From an uncultured Lachnospiraceae bacterium (GTDB taxonomy: Bacteria > Bacillota > Clostridia > Lachnospirales > Lachnospiraceae): DNA of 64,000 bases. Positions 25,686-33,551 of the stretch are shown piece by piece. The stretch spans positions 112,248-176,247 of the forward strand of contig CAJUFL010000001.1 in NCBI GenBank assembly GCA_910585605.1, in the 5' to 3' direction. Position 1 is the stretch's first letter; the number at the start of each line of letters is the position of its first letter. The translations under genes were made by a program, and so were the position numbers. Below the pieces are notes generated by a model. That model was not told the origin of the DNA and did not search any database. It was given only the letters and a program-made list of their open reading frames with translations.

Positions 25686-26453
25686 ATGGGAAGAATTATT
25701 GCAATTGCAAATCAAAAAGGTGGTGTTGGTAAAACAACAACATCCATTAACTTAGCTGCCTGTCTTGCTGAAAAAGGATTTAAAACTCTTGCAGTGGACA
25801 TGGACCCACAAGGACATTTAACAACAGGCTTTGGTATTAATAAAGATGAATTAGATTATACCATTTATGATGTTATGTGTGAGAATTGTAATATTGGTGA
25901 AGCTATGTTAATTAATGTTGTACCAGGACTTAATCTCCTGCCTTCCAACCGATATTTAGCCGGTGCAGAAGTTGAATTTATTGGAGAACCTGATATGCAA
26001 TATATTGTTAAGAATCAGCTGAGGAAAATTCAGGACAAGTTTGATTTTGTAATCATTGATTGCCCCCCCGCATTAGGAATGCTTACGATCAATTCTATGA
26101 CAGCTGCTAATACGGTTTTGGTTCCGATTCAATGTGAATTTTTTGCCTTGGACGGTCTATCCCAATTGATATATACAATTGAATTAATTCAACAAAAACT
26201 TAACAAAGATTTGAAAATTGAAGGTGTTGTTTTCACAATGTATGATTCCCGAACAAACCTTTCCCTACAAGTAGTGGAAAATGTAAAAGAGAATTTAAAA
26301 CAAAATGTATACAAAACAATTATACCAAGAAATGTCAGATTAGCAGAAGCCCCTAGTCATGGAGTCCCTATAACAACTTACGATTCAAGAAGTGCAGGAG
26401 CCGAAAGTTACCGACTATTGGCTGACGAAGTAATCACAAATATATATGTATAA
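25686..26453 (+). CDS. parA: Chromosome partitioning ATPase ParA/Soj
   Basis: A 255-residue MinD/ParA-family ATPase that works with ParB-parS in origin segregation and, in Bacillus, in control of DnaA. Deviant Walker A ANQKGGVGKTTTSINLA lies at about 8-24; the A' motif VDMDPQGHLT is near 38 and the Walker B segment FVIIDCPPALG near 118. Length is normal. The ribosome site AAGGAAG is about 8 nt before the ATG. parB follows after 62 bp, with a parS site in the space between them. Confidence 0.96.
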   Translation: MGRIIAIANQKGGVGKTTTSINLAACLAEKGFKTLAVDMDPQGHLTTGFGINKDELDYTIYDVMCENCNIGEAMLINVVPGLNLLPSNRYLAGAEVEFIGEPDMQYIVKNQLRKIQDKFDFVIIDCPPALGMLTINSMTAANTVLVPIQCEFFALDGLSQLIYTIELIQQKLNKDLKIEGVVFTMYDSRTNLSLQVVENVKENLKQNVYKTIIPRNVRLAEAPSHGVPITTYDSRSAGAESYRLLADEVITNIYV

Positions 26454-26484
26454 AACTGGTTTATGTTATAAGAGCAGAGCAAAA

Positions 26485-26500
26485 TGTTTCATGTGAAACA
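26485..26500. promoter_or_regulatory. parS: parS site 3, between parA and parB
   Basis: TGTTTCATGTGAAACA, identical to site 1, ending 15 bp before the parB start and directly before its AGGAGG ribosome site. ParB bound here could limit its own expression; that is inference. Confidence 0.93.
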
Positions 26501-26515
26501 TTAGGAGGATATCAA

Positions 26516-27457
26516 ATGCAAAAAAAGGGATTAGGGAATGGTTTGGACACAATGCTTGGAGTCAGTACTTCCCAAACCAGAAAAAATAAGGCAGCAAATA
26601 AATCCAACACAGATGAAGTAAAAGAAATCATCAAAGAAGTTGTAAAAGAAGTCCCTACAGAAATGACTTTAAAAATAAAAGATATTGAAATTAATAAGGA
26701 GCAGCCGAGAAAGCAGTTTAATGAAGATGCTCTTCAAGAATTAGCTGATTCTATTAACCAGCATGGTATTATAGAACCTTTGGTTGTTACCAAAAAAGAT
26801 AATTACTATCTTCTAGTATCGGGAGAAAGACGCTGGCGCGCTGCCATGAAGGCAGGATTGAAAGAAGTTCCCGTTGTAGTAAAAGATTATACAGAACAAC
26901 AAATCTTAGAAATTGGGTTAATTGAAAATATTCAAAGAGAAGACCTAAATCCTATTGAAGAAGCTCAGGCATATAAGAAATTAATAGAAGAATTTCATTT
27001 AAAACAAGATGATGTAGCGGAACGGGTTTCTAAAAGTAGAAGTGCTATCACCAATATTTTACGTCTTCTTAAATTATCAGAACCTGTACAGGAAATGGTT
27101 ATTGATGAAAAATTATCAAACGGACATGCAAGAGCTTTACTTCCAATTGAGGATAAAGAACTTCAGTATGATACTGCCTGTAAAGTATTTGATGAAAGAT
27201 TATCTGTAAGAGAAACAGAAAAACTTGTCAAAAAAATACTTATAGATTTAGCGAATCCCCAAAAAGAAGAAGTTGCTTCTACACAAGAAGACCTGTCTTT
27301 CCTATACAAAGAACTTGAAGAAAACTTCAAATATAAGCTTGGAGCAAAGACTACTGTAAAAGCAAAAAACAATGAAAAAGGAAAGATTGAAATTGAATAC
27401 TTTTCAAAAGATGAACTTGAACACATTATGGAATTAATCTACTCTATTCAAGCATAA
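26516..27457 (+). CDS. parB: Chromosome partitioning protein ParB/Spo0J
   Basis: A 313-residue CTPase clamp that loads at parS and spreads on DNA. The N-terminus KKGLGNGLDTMLG is typical, followed by a basic linker, then the ParB/Srx domain (IEINKEQPRKQFNEDALQEL near 60) with the CTP-binding GERRWRAAMKAG motif and the ENIQREDLNPIEEAQAYKKL box, then a helix-turn-helix (VAERVSKSRSAITNILRLLK) and a C-terminal dimerisation region. The three parS palindromes around it match the specificity expected for this helix-turn-helix class. The start has AGGAGG about 7 nt upstream. Confidence 0.96.
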   Translation: MQKKGLGNGLDTMLGVSTSQTRKNKAANKSNTDEVKEIIKEVVKEVPTEMTLKIKDIEINKEQPRKQFNEDALQELADSINQHGIIEPLVVTKKDNYYLLVSGERRWRAAMKAGLKEVPVVVKDYTEQQILEIGLIENIQREDLNPIEEAQAYKKLIEEFHLKQDDVAERVSKSRSAITNILRLLKLSEPVQEMVIDEKLSNGHARALLPIEDKELQYDTACKVFDERLSVRETEKLVKKILIDLANPQKEEVASTQEDLSFLYKELEENFKYKLGAKTTVKAKNNEKGKIEIEYFSKDELEHIMELIYSIQA

Positions 27458-27566
27458 AACATTACAAATCATCGAATACCCAATAGCATTTGTATAAACA
27501 AAACTATTTGGCACTTATTTGCAAGAATAATCCGAAATAGATTAAGAAAAAACAGAGGATGAATAA

Positions 27567-28124
27567 ATGGGAACAGATATATTTGATTCTATTGGAATTA
27601 GTACAGATTTAGTAGTAGTAATATTAATTGTATTTGTTTTCCTTCAATTTTTATGGATACTTACAATTATTTTCAAATACAATAAATTAAATAAACGTAT
27701 CTCGCATTTTACTACCGGTAAAGAAGCTGCTAATTTAGAACAGGTTATGTTGAAGCGTTTTTCAGAAATTAAACAAATTGTAAAAAATGAAAAACAGCAA
27801 AATAAAGATATTGATATCATCAATGATAAATTTCTCACAACCTTTTGCAAAATTGGTCTGGTAAAGTATGACGCATTCAAGGAAATGTCAGGAAAGTTAA
27901 GTTTTTCACTTGCACTCTTGACTGAAAACCATGATGGTATTATCATTACTTCTATGCACAGCAGAGAGGGCTGCTTTACGTATTGTAAGGAAGTAACTAA
28001 CGAGGAATCTTATTACATTTTATCAGAAGAAGAAAGAATTGCACTTAATGTTGCCATGGGAAAAGAAGGTTCCAAAGAAGCCGCAAAAGAACGAGAAGAA
28101 AGAAAACCCGAAATCGGATATTAG
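27567..28124 (+). CDS. DUF4446 membrane protein
   Basis: A 185-residue protein with one N-terminal transmembrane helix (about 15-37), a basic coiled-coil-prone segment and a soluble C-terminal domain with FCKIGLVKYDAFKEMSGKLS and HDGIIITSMHSREGCFTYCK, the conserved core of DUF4446. The family is commonly encoded beside parA-parB in Clostridia, as here (109 bp after parB). Its role is unknown; a link to chromosome segregation or cell-pole organisation is inferred from position only. The C-terminus ends in a charged Lys/Glu tail. Confidence 0.85.
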   Translation: MGTDIFDSIGISTDLVVVILIVFVFLQFLWILTIIFKYNKLNKRISHFTTGKEAANLEQVMLKRFSEIKQIVKNEKQQNKDIDIINDKFLTTFCKIGLVKYDAFKEMSGKLSFSLALLTENHDGIIITSMHSREGCFTYCKEVTNEESYYILSEEERIALNVAMGKEGSKEAAKEREERKPEIGY

Positions 28125-28168
28125 AGTTTTAATATTAATACAACAAGATAACTATAAAGGAGTATAAC

Positions 28169-29053
28169 ATGCATAGTTATTTAAGAGCTATTGGTTTCAG
28201 CAAAATAAAAAATAAAAGCGAACAGGATAAATTAATAGCTGCTGCAATAAATAATTCATCTGCGAAAAAACAGGTTATGATCGGAGCAGAAACAACATTT
28301 ATTCAGATTGATAAATCTGTAGGTGGAAATTTGGGTCTCACAATTATAGCTGAAAATGATAAAGAAGGTAATCTGACGATTGATCATTCCTTCCCCTATT
28401 GTAAAGGAAGCCATACAACTATTCAGCCGGAAATTATTCTGGAACCACATATAGATAAAGAAGCTTATTCCGGAATATCTGAAGACTATCATTTAGGCTA
28501 TACTATTATTTATGCTTTACAAAATATTTCTGATTATGTAAAAAGCACATGGTCAAACGAATATTTCAAAAACCCAAAGAAAGTAAAATTTGGAGCTCTT
28601 TCTTTGCATGGACGGATTTTATATGGAGTACATCTGGAACATAATACTTTTCCATATGACAAACAACCTATCAGTAATAAAGAAAGACATAAACTGATTG
28701 CAAAAGCAAAATCAGGTGATATGGATGCTTTAGAAAATCTTACTTTAGAAGATATGGATACTTATTCTTTAATTACCAAACGTATTAAAGATGAAGATTT
28801 ATTTACTGTAATTGAAACTTACTTTATGCCATACGGTATGGATAACGAACATTATACAATTTTAGGAAAAATTAAAAAATTTGAACAAATTACTAATGAA
28901 TTTTCCGACGAAATGGTGTATAATCTTACTGTGGTCTGTAATGGCATTACTATTGATGTTGCTATAAACGCTTTAGATTTAGAAGGAGAACCAAAAATCG
29001 GAAGACGTTTTAGAGGAATCATCTGGCTACAAGGACAGATAGATTTTTCATAA
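28169..29053 (+). CDS. DUF3881 family protein
   Basis: A 294-residue soluble protein starting MHSYLRAIGFSKIKNKSEQD, the usual opening of the Lachnospiraceae family DUF3881. No membrane segment, signal peptide or catalytic motif is apparent. It starts 44 bp after DUF4446 with an AAAGGAG ribosome site and ends 8 bp before the tRNA-Arg gene. Function is unknown; its family is nearly restricted to this bacterial group and helps place the organism. Confidence 0.82.
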   Translation: MHSYLRAIGFSKIKNKSEQDKLIAAAINNSSAKKQVMIGAETTFIQIDKSVGGNLGLTIIAENDKEGNLTIDHSFPYCKGSHTTIQPEIILEPHIDKEAYSGISEDYHLGYTIIYALQNISDYVKSTWSNEYFKNPKKVKFGALSLHGRILYGVHLEHNTFPYDKQPISNKERHKLIAKAKSGDMDALENLTLEDMDTYSLITKRIKDEDLFTVIETYFMPYGMDNEHYTILGKIKKFEQITNEFSDEMVYNLTVVCNGITIDVAINALDLEGEPKIGRRFRGIIWLQGQIDFS

Positions 29054-29061
29054 TAATTTTT

Positions 29062-29133
29062 GTACCCGTAGTTAAACGGATATAACAATTCTCTCCTAAA
29101 GAATAGTTGTGGGTTCGATTCCCGCCGGGTGCA
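29062..29133 (+). tRNA. tRNA-Arg (anticodon CCT)
   Basis: A 72-nt cloverleaf: acceptor GTACCCG pairs with CGGGTGC plus discriminator A, anticodon stem ATTCT/AGAAT with loop CTCCTAA (anticodon CCT, reads AGG), T arm GTGGG-TTCGATT-CCCGC. The CCA end is not encoded. It lies between two plus-strand genes and may be processed from their transcript. Confidence 0.93.
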
Positions 29134-29173
29134 TTTGTATTTTATTATTTTTTATAATCATTGGGGGTATTAT

Positions 29174-29746
29174 ATGAAGATAAAAAAATCCAATTTAACA
29201 TTTAGTGCCGTTGGTTTTGTGGCTTCCATACTGGTTGTCCTGTATTTAATTCTAAATACACCACAGATGACTGAATTGATTATAGTATTCGGTCTCATTG
29301 CATTAGCAGATACATATTTCTTAGTAGACAGTATTGTCAGGAAAATTGATGAAATTTCAGAAATATCTATTGATAAACAAACAGAGCTTGTAAAAGTTGA
29401 AAAAGGTATCTACTCCGTTGCAAAAAGAGAAGAGACAACAAACATCAAACAAAGCAATGCTTTATTAGAACAGATTGAACAATTAAAAGAAGAGAATAAA
29501 CGTCTTAATGAAGATTTAATTGAACAACAGAAGCTTTGTACTAAAATTATTGTTAAAAAAGCTCAGGAAAGCAATAGTAAAACTCTCAGCAGTTCTGACC
29601 GTATTACCAAGCTACTTGTTCAGTTAAACGGTACTACTACCAGTGCTTCCAGAGAAAGCATAGAAATCTTAGAAGAAATAAATAAAATATTAGACAATTA
29701 TTATAACGACAGTACAGATAAAGTTAGAAGAATGCGGGCAAACTAA
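29174..29746 (+). CDS. Membrane protein with a coiled-coil cytoplasmic domain, unknown function
   Basis: About 190 residues: two closely spaced transmembrane helices (about 9-27 and 33-50), then a long coiled coil (NALLEQIEQLKEENKRLNED near 100) and a polar C-terminal helix. The frame is open from 29129, but that start falls inside the tRNA gene; GGGGG placed 5 nt before the ATG at 29174 fixes the start. It is followed after 36 bp by the exonuclease gene. I do not recognise a family. The shape recalls small membrane-anchored scaffold proteins, but nothing more can be said. Confidence 0.7.
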   Translation: MKIKKSNLTFSAVGFVASILVVLYLILNTPQMTELIIVFGLIALADTYFLVDSIVRKIDEISEISIDKQTELVKVEKGIYSVAKREETTNIKQSNALLEQIEQLKEENKRLNEDLIEQQKLCTKIIVKKAQESNSKTLSSSDRITKLLVQLNGTTTSASRESIEILEEINKILDNYYNDSTDKVRRMRAN

Positions 29747-29782
29747 TTTTTATCGGTGAATATATAAGTTAGAAGGATCTAT

Positions 29783-30745
29783 ATGAATTATATTGTAATG
29801 GATTTAGAGTGGAATCAATGTGCTTCTGGTCAGACTGGAGAAAATCCCCGGCTTCCATTTGAAGTAATCGAAATTGGTGCTACTAAACTTGATCACAAAT
29901 TTAATATTGTTGACCAGTACGGAAGCATCATTAAGCCACGAATATACCGTAAGCTACAATCCAGAATACGTGAGATATTAAATTATGATGAAGCTCTTCT
30001 TCGAACCGGTCGTCCATTTGATGTTGTATTTCGTGAATTTAAAAAATGGTGTGGTGAAGATTATATTTTTTGCACTTGGGGTTCACAGGATTTAACTTAT
30101 CTCCAACAAAATATGGATTTTTACTATTTAAAAAAATTTTCATTTCCTTTAAAATTTTATAATATTCAGGAAATCTATGCAATTAATCATCTGGGTGATA
30201 AGACACAGATGCCAAGTTTGGAAAAGGCAGTAACGGATCTTCATATTCCAATTGAAGAACCTTTTCATTGTGCAAAAAATGATGCTTATTATACGGCAAA
30301 AGTTTTTCAGGAGATGAATCGGAAAAAACTTTCTGATATGTATAGTATTGATTATTATCATTATCCAACCTGTGAAGAAGAAGAAATTACTTCACAGCAT
30401 ATCAATTATAGTGAATATATTACACGTACTTTTAAAAATAAAAGCGAAGCATTAAATGATAAAAACATTACTTCTCTCCATTGCCATAAATGCAACAAAA
30501 AATTATCCAAGAAGATTAAATGGTTTGTCAACAATCCATCTACTCAGGTTTGTGTTGGAAAATGCTGGACACATGGTTTGATCTGTGGAAAAATCCGTTT
30601 TAAAACAGCAAAGGATGGAAATATCTTTGTAATAAAAACGGTAGAAAAGATATCAAGAAAAGAATTTGAAAAAATTAAAAACCGTCAGAATGAATTAAGA
30701 ATCAAACGCAGGGAAAAAAGAAAACAAAAGAAAAATGCATCGTAA
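29783..30745 (+). CDS. DEDDh 3'-5' exonuclease family protein
   Basis: A 320-residue protein with an RNase T/DnaQ-type domain in the first 190 residues: DxE in VMDLEWNQ (Asp6, Glu8), a middle Asp in TWGSQDLTYLQQN, and the final FHCAKNDAYYTA His-x4-Asp motif that marks the DEDDh class. The C-terminal third has a CHKC...C pattern (LHCHKCNKKLSKKIKWF, then CVGKCWTHG) like a zinc finger, and a very basic tail. Relatives include KapD-like exonucleases. Whether it acts on RNA or DNA is not evident. It ends the rightward group that starts at parA, before a hairpin. Confidence 0.83.
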   Translation: MNYIVMDLEWNQCASGQTGENPRLPFEVIEIGATKLDHKFNIVDQYGSIIKPRIYRKLQSRIREILNYDEALLRTGRPFDVVFREFKKWCGEDYIFCTWGSQDLTYLQQNMDFYYLKKFSFPLKFYNIQEIYAINHLGDKTQMPSLEKAVTDLHIPIEEPFHCAKNDAYYTAKVFQEMNRKKLSDMYSIDYYHYPTCEEEEITSQHINYSEYITRTFKNKSEALNDKNITSLHCHKCNKKLSKKIKWFVNNPSTQVCVGKCWTHGLICGKIRFKTAKDGNIFVIKTVEKISRKEFEKIKNRQNELRIKRREKRKQKKNAS

Positions 30746-30760
30746 TACTATAACTATTTA

Positions 30761-30808
30761 GAGCCAATCATACCAGTGAATATATCACACTGATAAAATG
30801 ATTGGCTC
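30761..30808. terminator. Hairpin between convergent genes, probable bidirectional terminator
   Basis: Stem GAGCCAATCAT (30761-30771) with ATGATTGGCTC (30798-30808), a perfect 11 bp, flanked by A/T-rich tracts. It separates the exonuclease gene from the oppositely directed rsmG. Confidence 0.7.
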
Positions 30809-30845
30809 AAATAATTAAATCGAATTTTCATCTACTAAATCATAA

Positions 30846-31568
30846 TTAATGAATGGGCTCTTTTTGGGCAGTTCCTGCTTTTCTGGGATATGTTTTTGGT
30901 GTATTTTTTTTCTTCTCAATAAATACAAATGATCTTTCAATATCTGAATCTGGCAATGTTACATTTTTAACTGTATTCAATTTTCCTCCTAAAACAGCAA
31001 TGGCTTTTTTTGCATCATTCACTTCTTCTTCTATATCCGCTGACTTATAAGAAATAAATTTTCCTCCAAGCTTTATAAAAGGCATACAGTATTCACTCAA
31101 AGTAGCGAGATTCGCTACTGCCCTGCTAACACACAAATCAAAGCTTTCCCGATAAGCTGCATTTCTTGCGGCCTCTTCAGCTCTTCCATGAATCGCATGA
31201 ATATCACATAACCCCAACTTATCAATCACTGATTGCAAGAATTTCACACGTTTATTTAAGGAATCCATTAATACAATATGCAAATGTGGAAAAACGATCT
31301 TAATAGGAAGCCCAGGAAATCCTGCCCCAGTGCCCAGATCCAGAACAGATAATTCAGACTTCTCTTCTCTGAGCTGTGGATACACTTCAACTAATGCAAG
31401 AGAATCTATAAAATGCTTGGTAATCACCTCTTCTATTTCAGTAATTGCTGTGAGATTCATTACTTTATTGGTCTCTACCAGCATTTCATAATAGGTCTGA
31501 AATTGCTGAATTTGCTCCTCTGATAACTCAATGTTAAATTTTGCTGCTTTTTCTATAAGTCGGTTCAT
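30846..31568 (-). CDS. rsmG: 16S rRNA (guanine-527-N7)-methyltransferase
   Basis: Also called GidB; methylates G527 of 16S rRNA with S-adenosylmethionine. The 240 residues show the N-terminal helical segment (FQTYYEMLVETNKVMNLTAI), the SAM loop VLDLGTGAGFPGLPIKI near 78-94, and VSRAVANLATLSEYCMPF near 150. The tail is extended and basic (KKKNTPKTYPRKAG). In most Firmicutes rsmG directly follows mnmG; here two genes intervene. GGGAG lies about 7 nt before the ATG. Confidence 0.95.
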   Translation of the reverse strand: MNRLIEKAAKFNIELSEEQIQQFQTYYEMLVETNKVMNLTAITEIEEVITKHFIDSLALVEVYPQLREEKSELSVLDLGTGAGFPGLPIKIVFPHLHIVLMDSLNKRVKFLQSVIDKLGLCDIHAIHGRAEEAARNAAYRESFDLCVSRAVANLATLSEYCMPFIKLGGKFISYKSADIEEEVNDAKKAIAVLGGKLNTVKNVTLPDSDIERSFVFIEKKKNTPKTYPRKAGTAQKEPIH

Positions 31569-31616
31569 ATTTTCTCCCTGTTTTAATCACTATTCATCAG
31601 TATACCAATATATACA

Positions 31617-32087
31617 CTATAATATTTTTTCCATTCCTATCTTATATGGCACAAGACCACAGTTCTCATAAAACTTCATTGCAACCGGATTACAGCTCCA
31701 TACATTTAATGTCACATTATAAAAACCCTGCTCTTTTGCAAATGCCAAAACATATTCATAAATCTGTCTTCCGATATGCTTTCCTCTTATTTGCTCATCC
31801 ACACACAAATCATCTATATATAAAGTCTTAATATCCGTTAAAATATTATCTTCTATATGCTGTTGAAAAACACAAAATGCATATCCAAGCACTTTCTCAT
31901 TCTCATCTACACCCACAAAAATCGGTCTGGTATCATCATGAATAATATCTGATAATTCCTGATCTGTATACTTTTTCACATCTTTTTTAAATAAATCCGG
32001 TCTTCCATTATGATGTACCATCAATACCTGACAAAGCAGATGATTAATACCATTCATATCTTTTTCTTCTGCTCTTCGAATATTCAT
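31617..32087 (-). CDS. GNAT-family N-acetyltransferase
   Basis: A 156-residue acetyltransferase with the acetyl-CoA loop DEQIRGKHIGRQIYEYVLAF (RGxxxG/A type) near 98-117 and the motif B segment NVWSCNPVAMKFYENCGLVP near 130-150. Substrate unknown. It starts 3 nt after the stop of the AlbA_2 gene and lies 48 bp before rsmG. Both this and the AlbA_2 gene sit between mnmG and rsmG. Confidence 0.88.
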   Translation of the reverse strand: MNIRRAEEKDMNGINHLLCQVLMVHHNGRPDLFKKDVKKYTDQELSDIIHDDTRPIFVGVDENEKVLGYAFCVFQQHIEDNILTDIKTLYIDDLCVDEQIRGKHIGRQIYEYVLAFAKEQGFYNVTLNVWSCNPVAMKFYENCGLVPYKIGMEKIL

Positions 32088-32090
32088 TTT

Positions 32091-33419
32091 CTAATCATCT
32101 CCTTTATTTATTTTCCAGTATCCCTTTCTGTCAGATCCTATTCTTTCAATTTTACCTGTATCTTTTAATTGTTTCACAATACGACTTATTTTCCGGGTAC
32201 TTATTTCCAAACTCATACTCATTTGTTTTGCCGTCATTTCTGGGTTTTTCTTCATTATATTTAATACTCTATTTTCATCGCCATTTTCATCGCCATTTTC
32301 ATCGCCATTTTCATCGCCATTTTTAGAACTTATTTTTTTATCATTTTCCATTATAGGAAAGACCACTTTTATAAAATGATCTGATATTTCAAATATATCT
32401 TTTTCATATGAATTTAGAATACGACTCATACCTGACCCCAACTGTTCCACTAATCCCAAATCTTTAAATACTCTCATTAATTCACGATTACGTGGCATAC
32501 TGCTACAGCTGAAAAAATCTTTTTCACTTTGACCAGGAATTAAACCACCATAAGATGTCAAAATAATGCGATCACTGAAAATTTCAAAAACAGGCGGTAT
32601 TTCTTTAGAAAAATCATTATGGACAATTGCATTTATCAAAGCTTCCCTTAAAGGCAAAGGTTCCACCAGATTTTTTTCTATCCTTTTTGTACTGGTAATC
32701 TTTGTCTTTGTCACATTTTCAATTCTCATTTTTTCTAAAACATTATTTGTTGCTTTTATCAAAGAACAATATCCGTATTCTTCATTTTCTATCAAATTTA
32801 CTTTATCTATGCCCTCATATTTTGCCACTTTGATAGAAACAGCATTTTCATCAGCTAACAAGTATGCAACATAATTATATTTTCCATCAGATGTTAACAA
32901 TTCTAAACTATTTGCAAAATTATCATTTAACTTCAATCCCCGTTCCTGATAATAAATTTTTAATTGAGCAAAAGTTAAATCTTGTCTTGGCGAAGATACA
33001 TTTCTTAAAGTAGTATGGATACGTTTTGCATAATATTCATCTATCAATGTGGTACTCATTGGCTGAGTTGATGAACCAATACGCATATAACAACCATTTG
33101 GAGACATTCCTTTATTTCTTATATAATAAGGTTTTTCAAGACCACTGGATATCAAAATTTTAATTATGGATATATTATTTATATCTTCTATAACAATATC
33201 AAATAATCCTAAAGGAGATGGAAGTATATTATTTTTTATTCGATCCGCTATTTTCAATTGCATTTCATCTAAATTTTCGTTTCTTACAGGATTTCCATTA
33301 TCATCTATTCCTATATATAAAATTCCGCCTTCCTGATTATTTAAAAATGCAACTATTTCTTTTTCAAGTTTATCATTCAATTTTTCTTTAAATTCTATCC
33401 TGTTACTCTCCTTCAGCAA
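32091..33419 (-). CDS. AlbA_2-domain ATP-binding protein with C-terminal winged helix
   Basis: A 442-residue putative transcription regulator. The N-terminal AlbA_2/Schlafen-like domain carries EFKEKLND...EIVAFLNNQEGGILYIGIDD at about 8-45; a central ATP-binding-like C-terminal helicase-type domain has LREALINAIVHNDFS near 265 and GSGMSRIL near 340; a winged helix at the end reads MSLEISTRKISRIVKQLKDT. Four 12-bp repeats (32271-32318) encode repeated Asp-Glu-Asn-Gly in the linker before the winged helix. The start is a TTG at 33419 with GAGGTGA upstream. Proteins of this type are often horizontally moved; target genes are unknown. Confidence 0.85.
   Translation of the reverse strand: MLKESNRIEFKEKLNDKLEKEIVAFLNNQEGGILYIGIDDNGNPVRNENLDEMQLKIADRIKNNILPSPLGLFDIVIEDINNISIIKILISSGLEKPYYIRNKGMSPNGCYMRIGSSTQPMSTTLIDEYYAKRIHTTLRNVSSPRQDLTFAQLKIYYQERGLKLNDNFANSLELLTSDGKYNYVAYLLADENAVSIKVAKYEGIDKVNLIENEEYGYCSLIKATNNVLEKMRIENVTKTKITSTKRIEKNLVEPLPLREALINAIVHNDFSKEIPPVFEIFSDRIILTSYGGLIPGQSEKDFFSCSSMPRNRELMRVFKDLGLVEQLGSGMSRILNSYEKDIFEISDHFIKVVFPIMENDKKISSKNGDENGDENGDENGDENRVLNIMKKNPEMTAKQMSMSLEISTRKISRIVKQLKDTGKIERIGSDRKGYWKINKGDD
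32271..32318. repeat. Four tandem copies of a 12-bp unit
   Basis: Four exact copies of ATTTTCATCGCC, followed by the beginning of a fifth. The unit is a multiple of three, so copy-number change would lengthen the Asp-Glu-Asn-Gly linker of the AlbA_2 protein without shifting the frame. Confidence 0.92.
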
Positions 33420-33551
33420 ATAATCACCTCAAAATCATTAATCTATAATTACAGTCAATAATGTATTCCATCATATATCACCAATTTTCAAAATAAATTG
33501 ATGACCTGCTTGTGCATCAGCACAATTTATTATAGTTTATAACTATATTAT

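Noticed and set aside
32271..32318. Short direct repeats as a possible CRISPR array
   Set aside because: The 12-bp units are contiguous with no spacers and lie in frame within a coding region. No CRISPR array was seen in the window.
31617..33419. The AlbA_2 and GNAT pair as a toxin-antitoxin or phage-defence module
   Set aside because: The GNAT looks like an ordinary small-molecule acetyltransferase, no DUF1778-type antitoxin is present, and no mobile element borders the pair.
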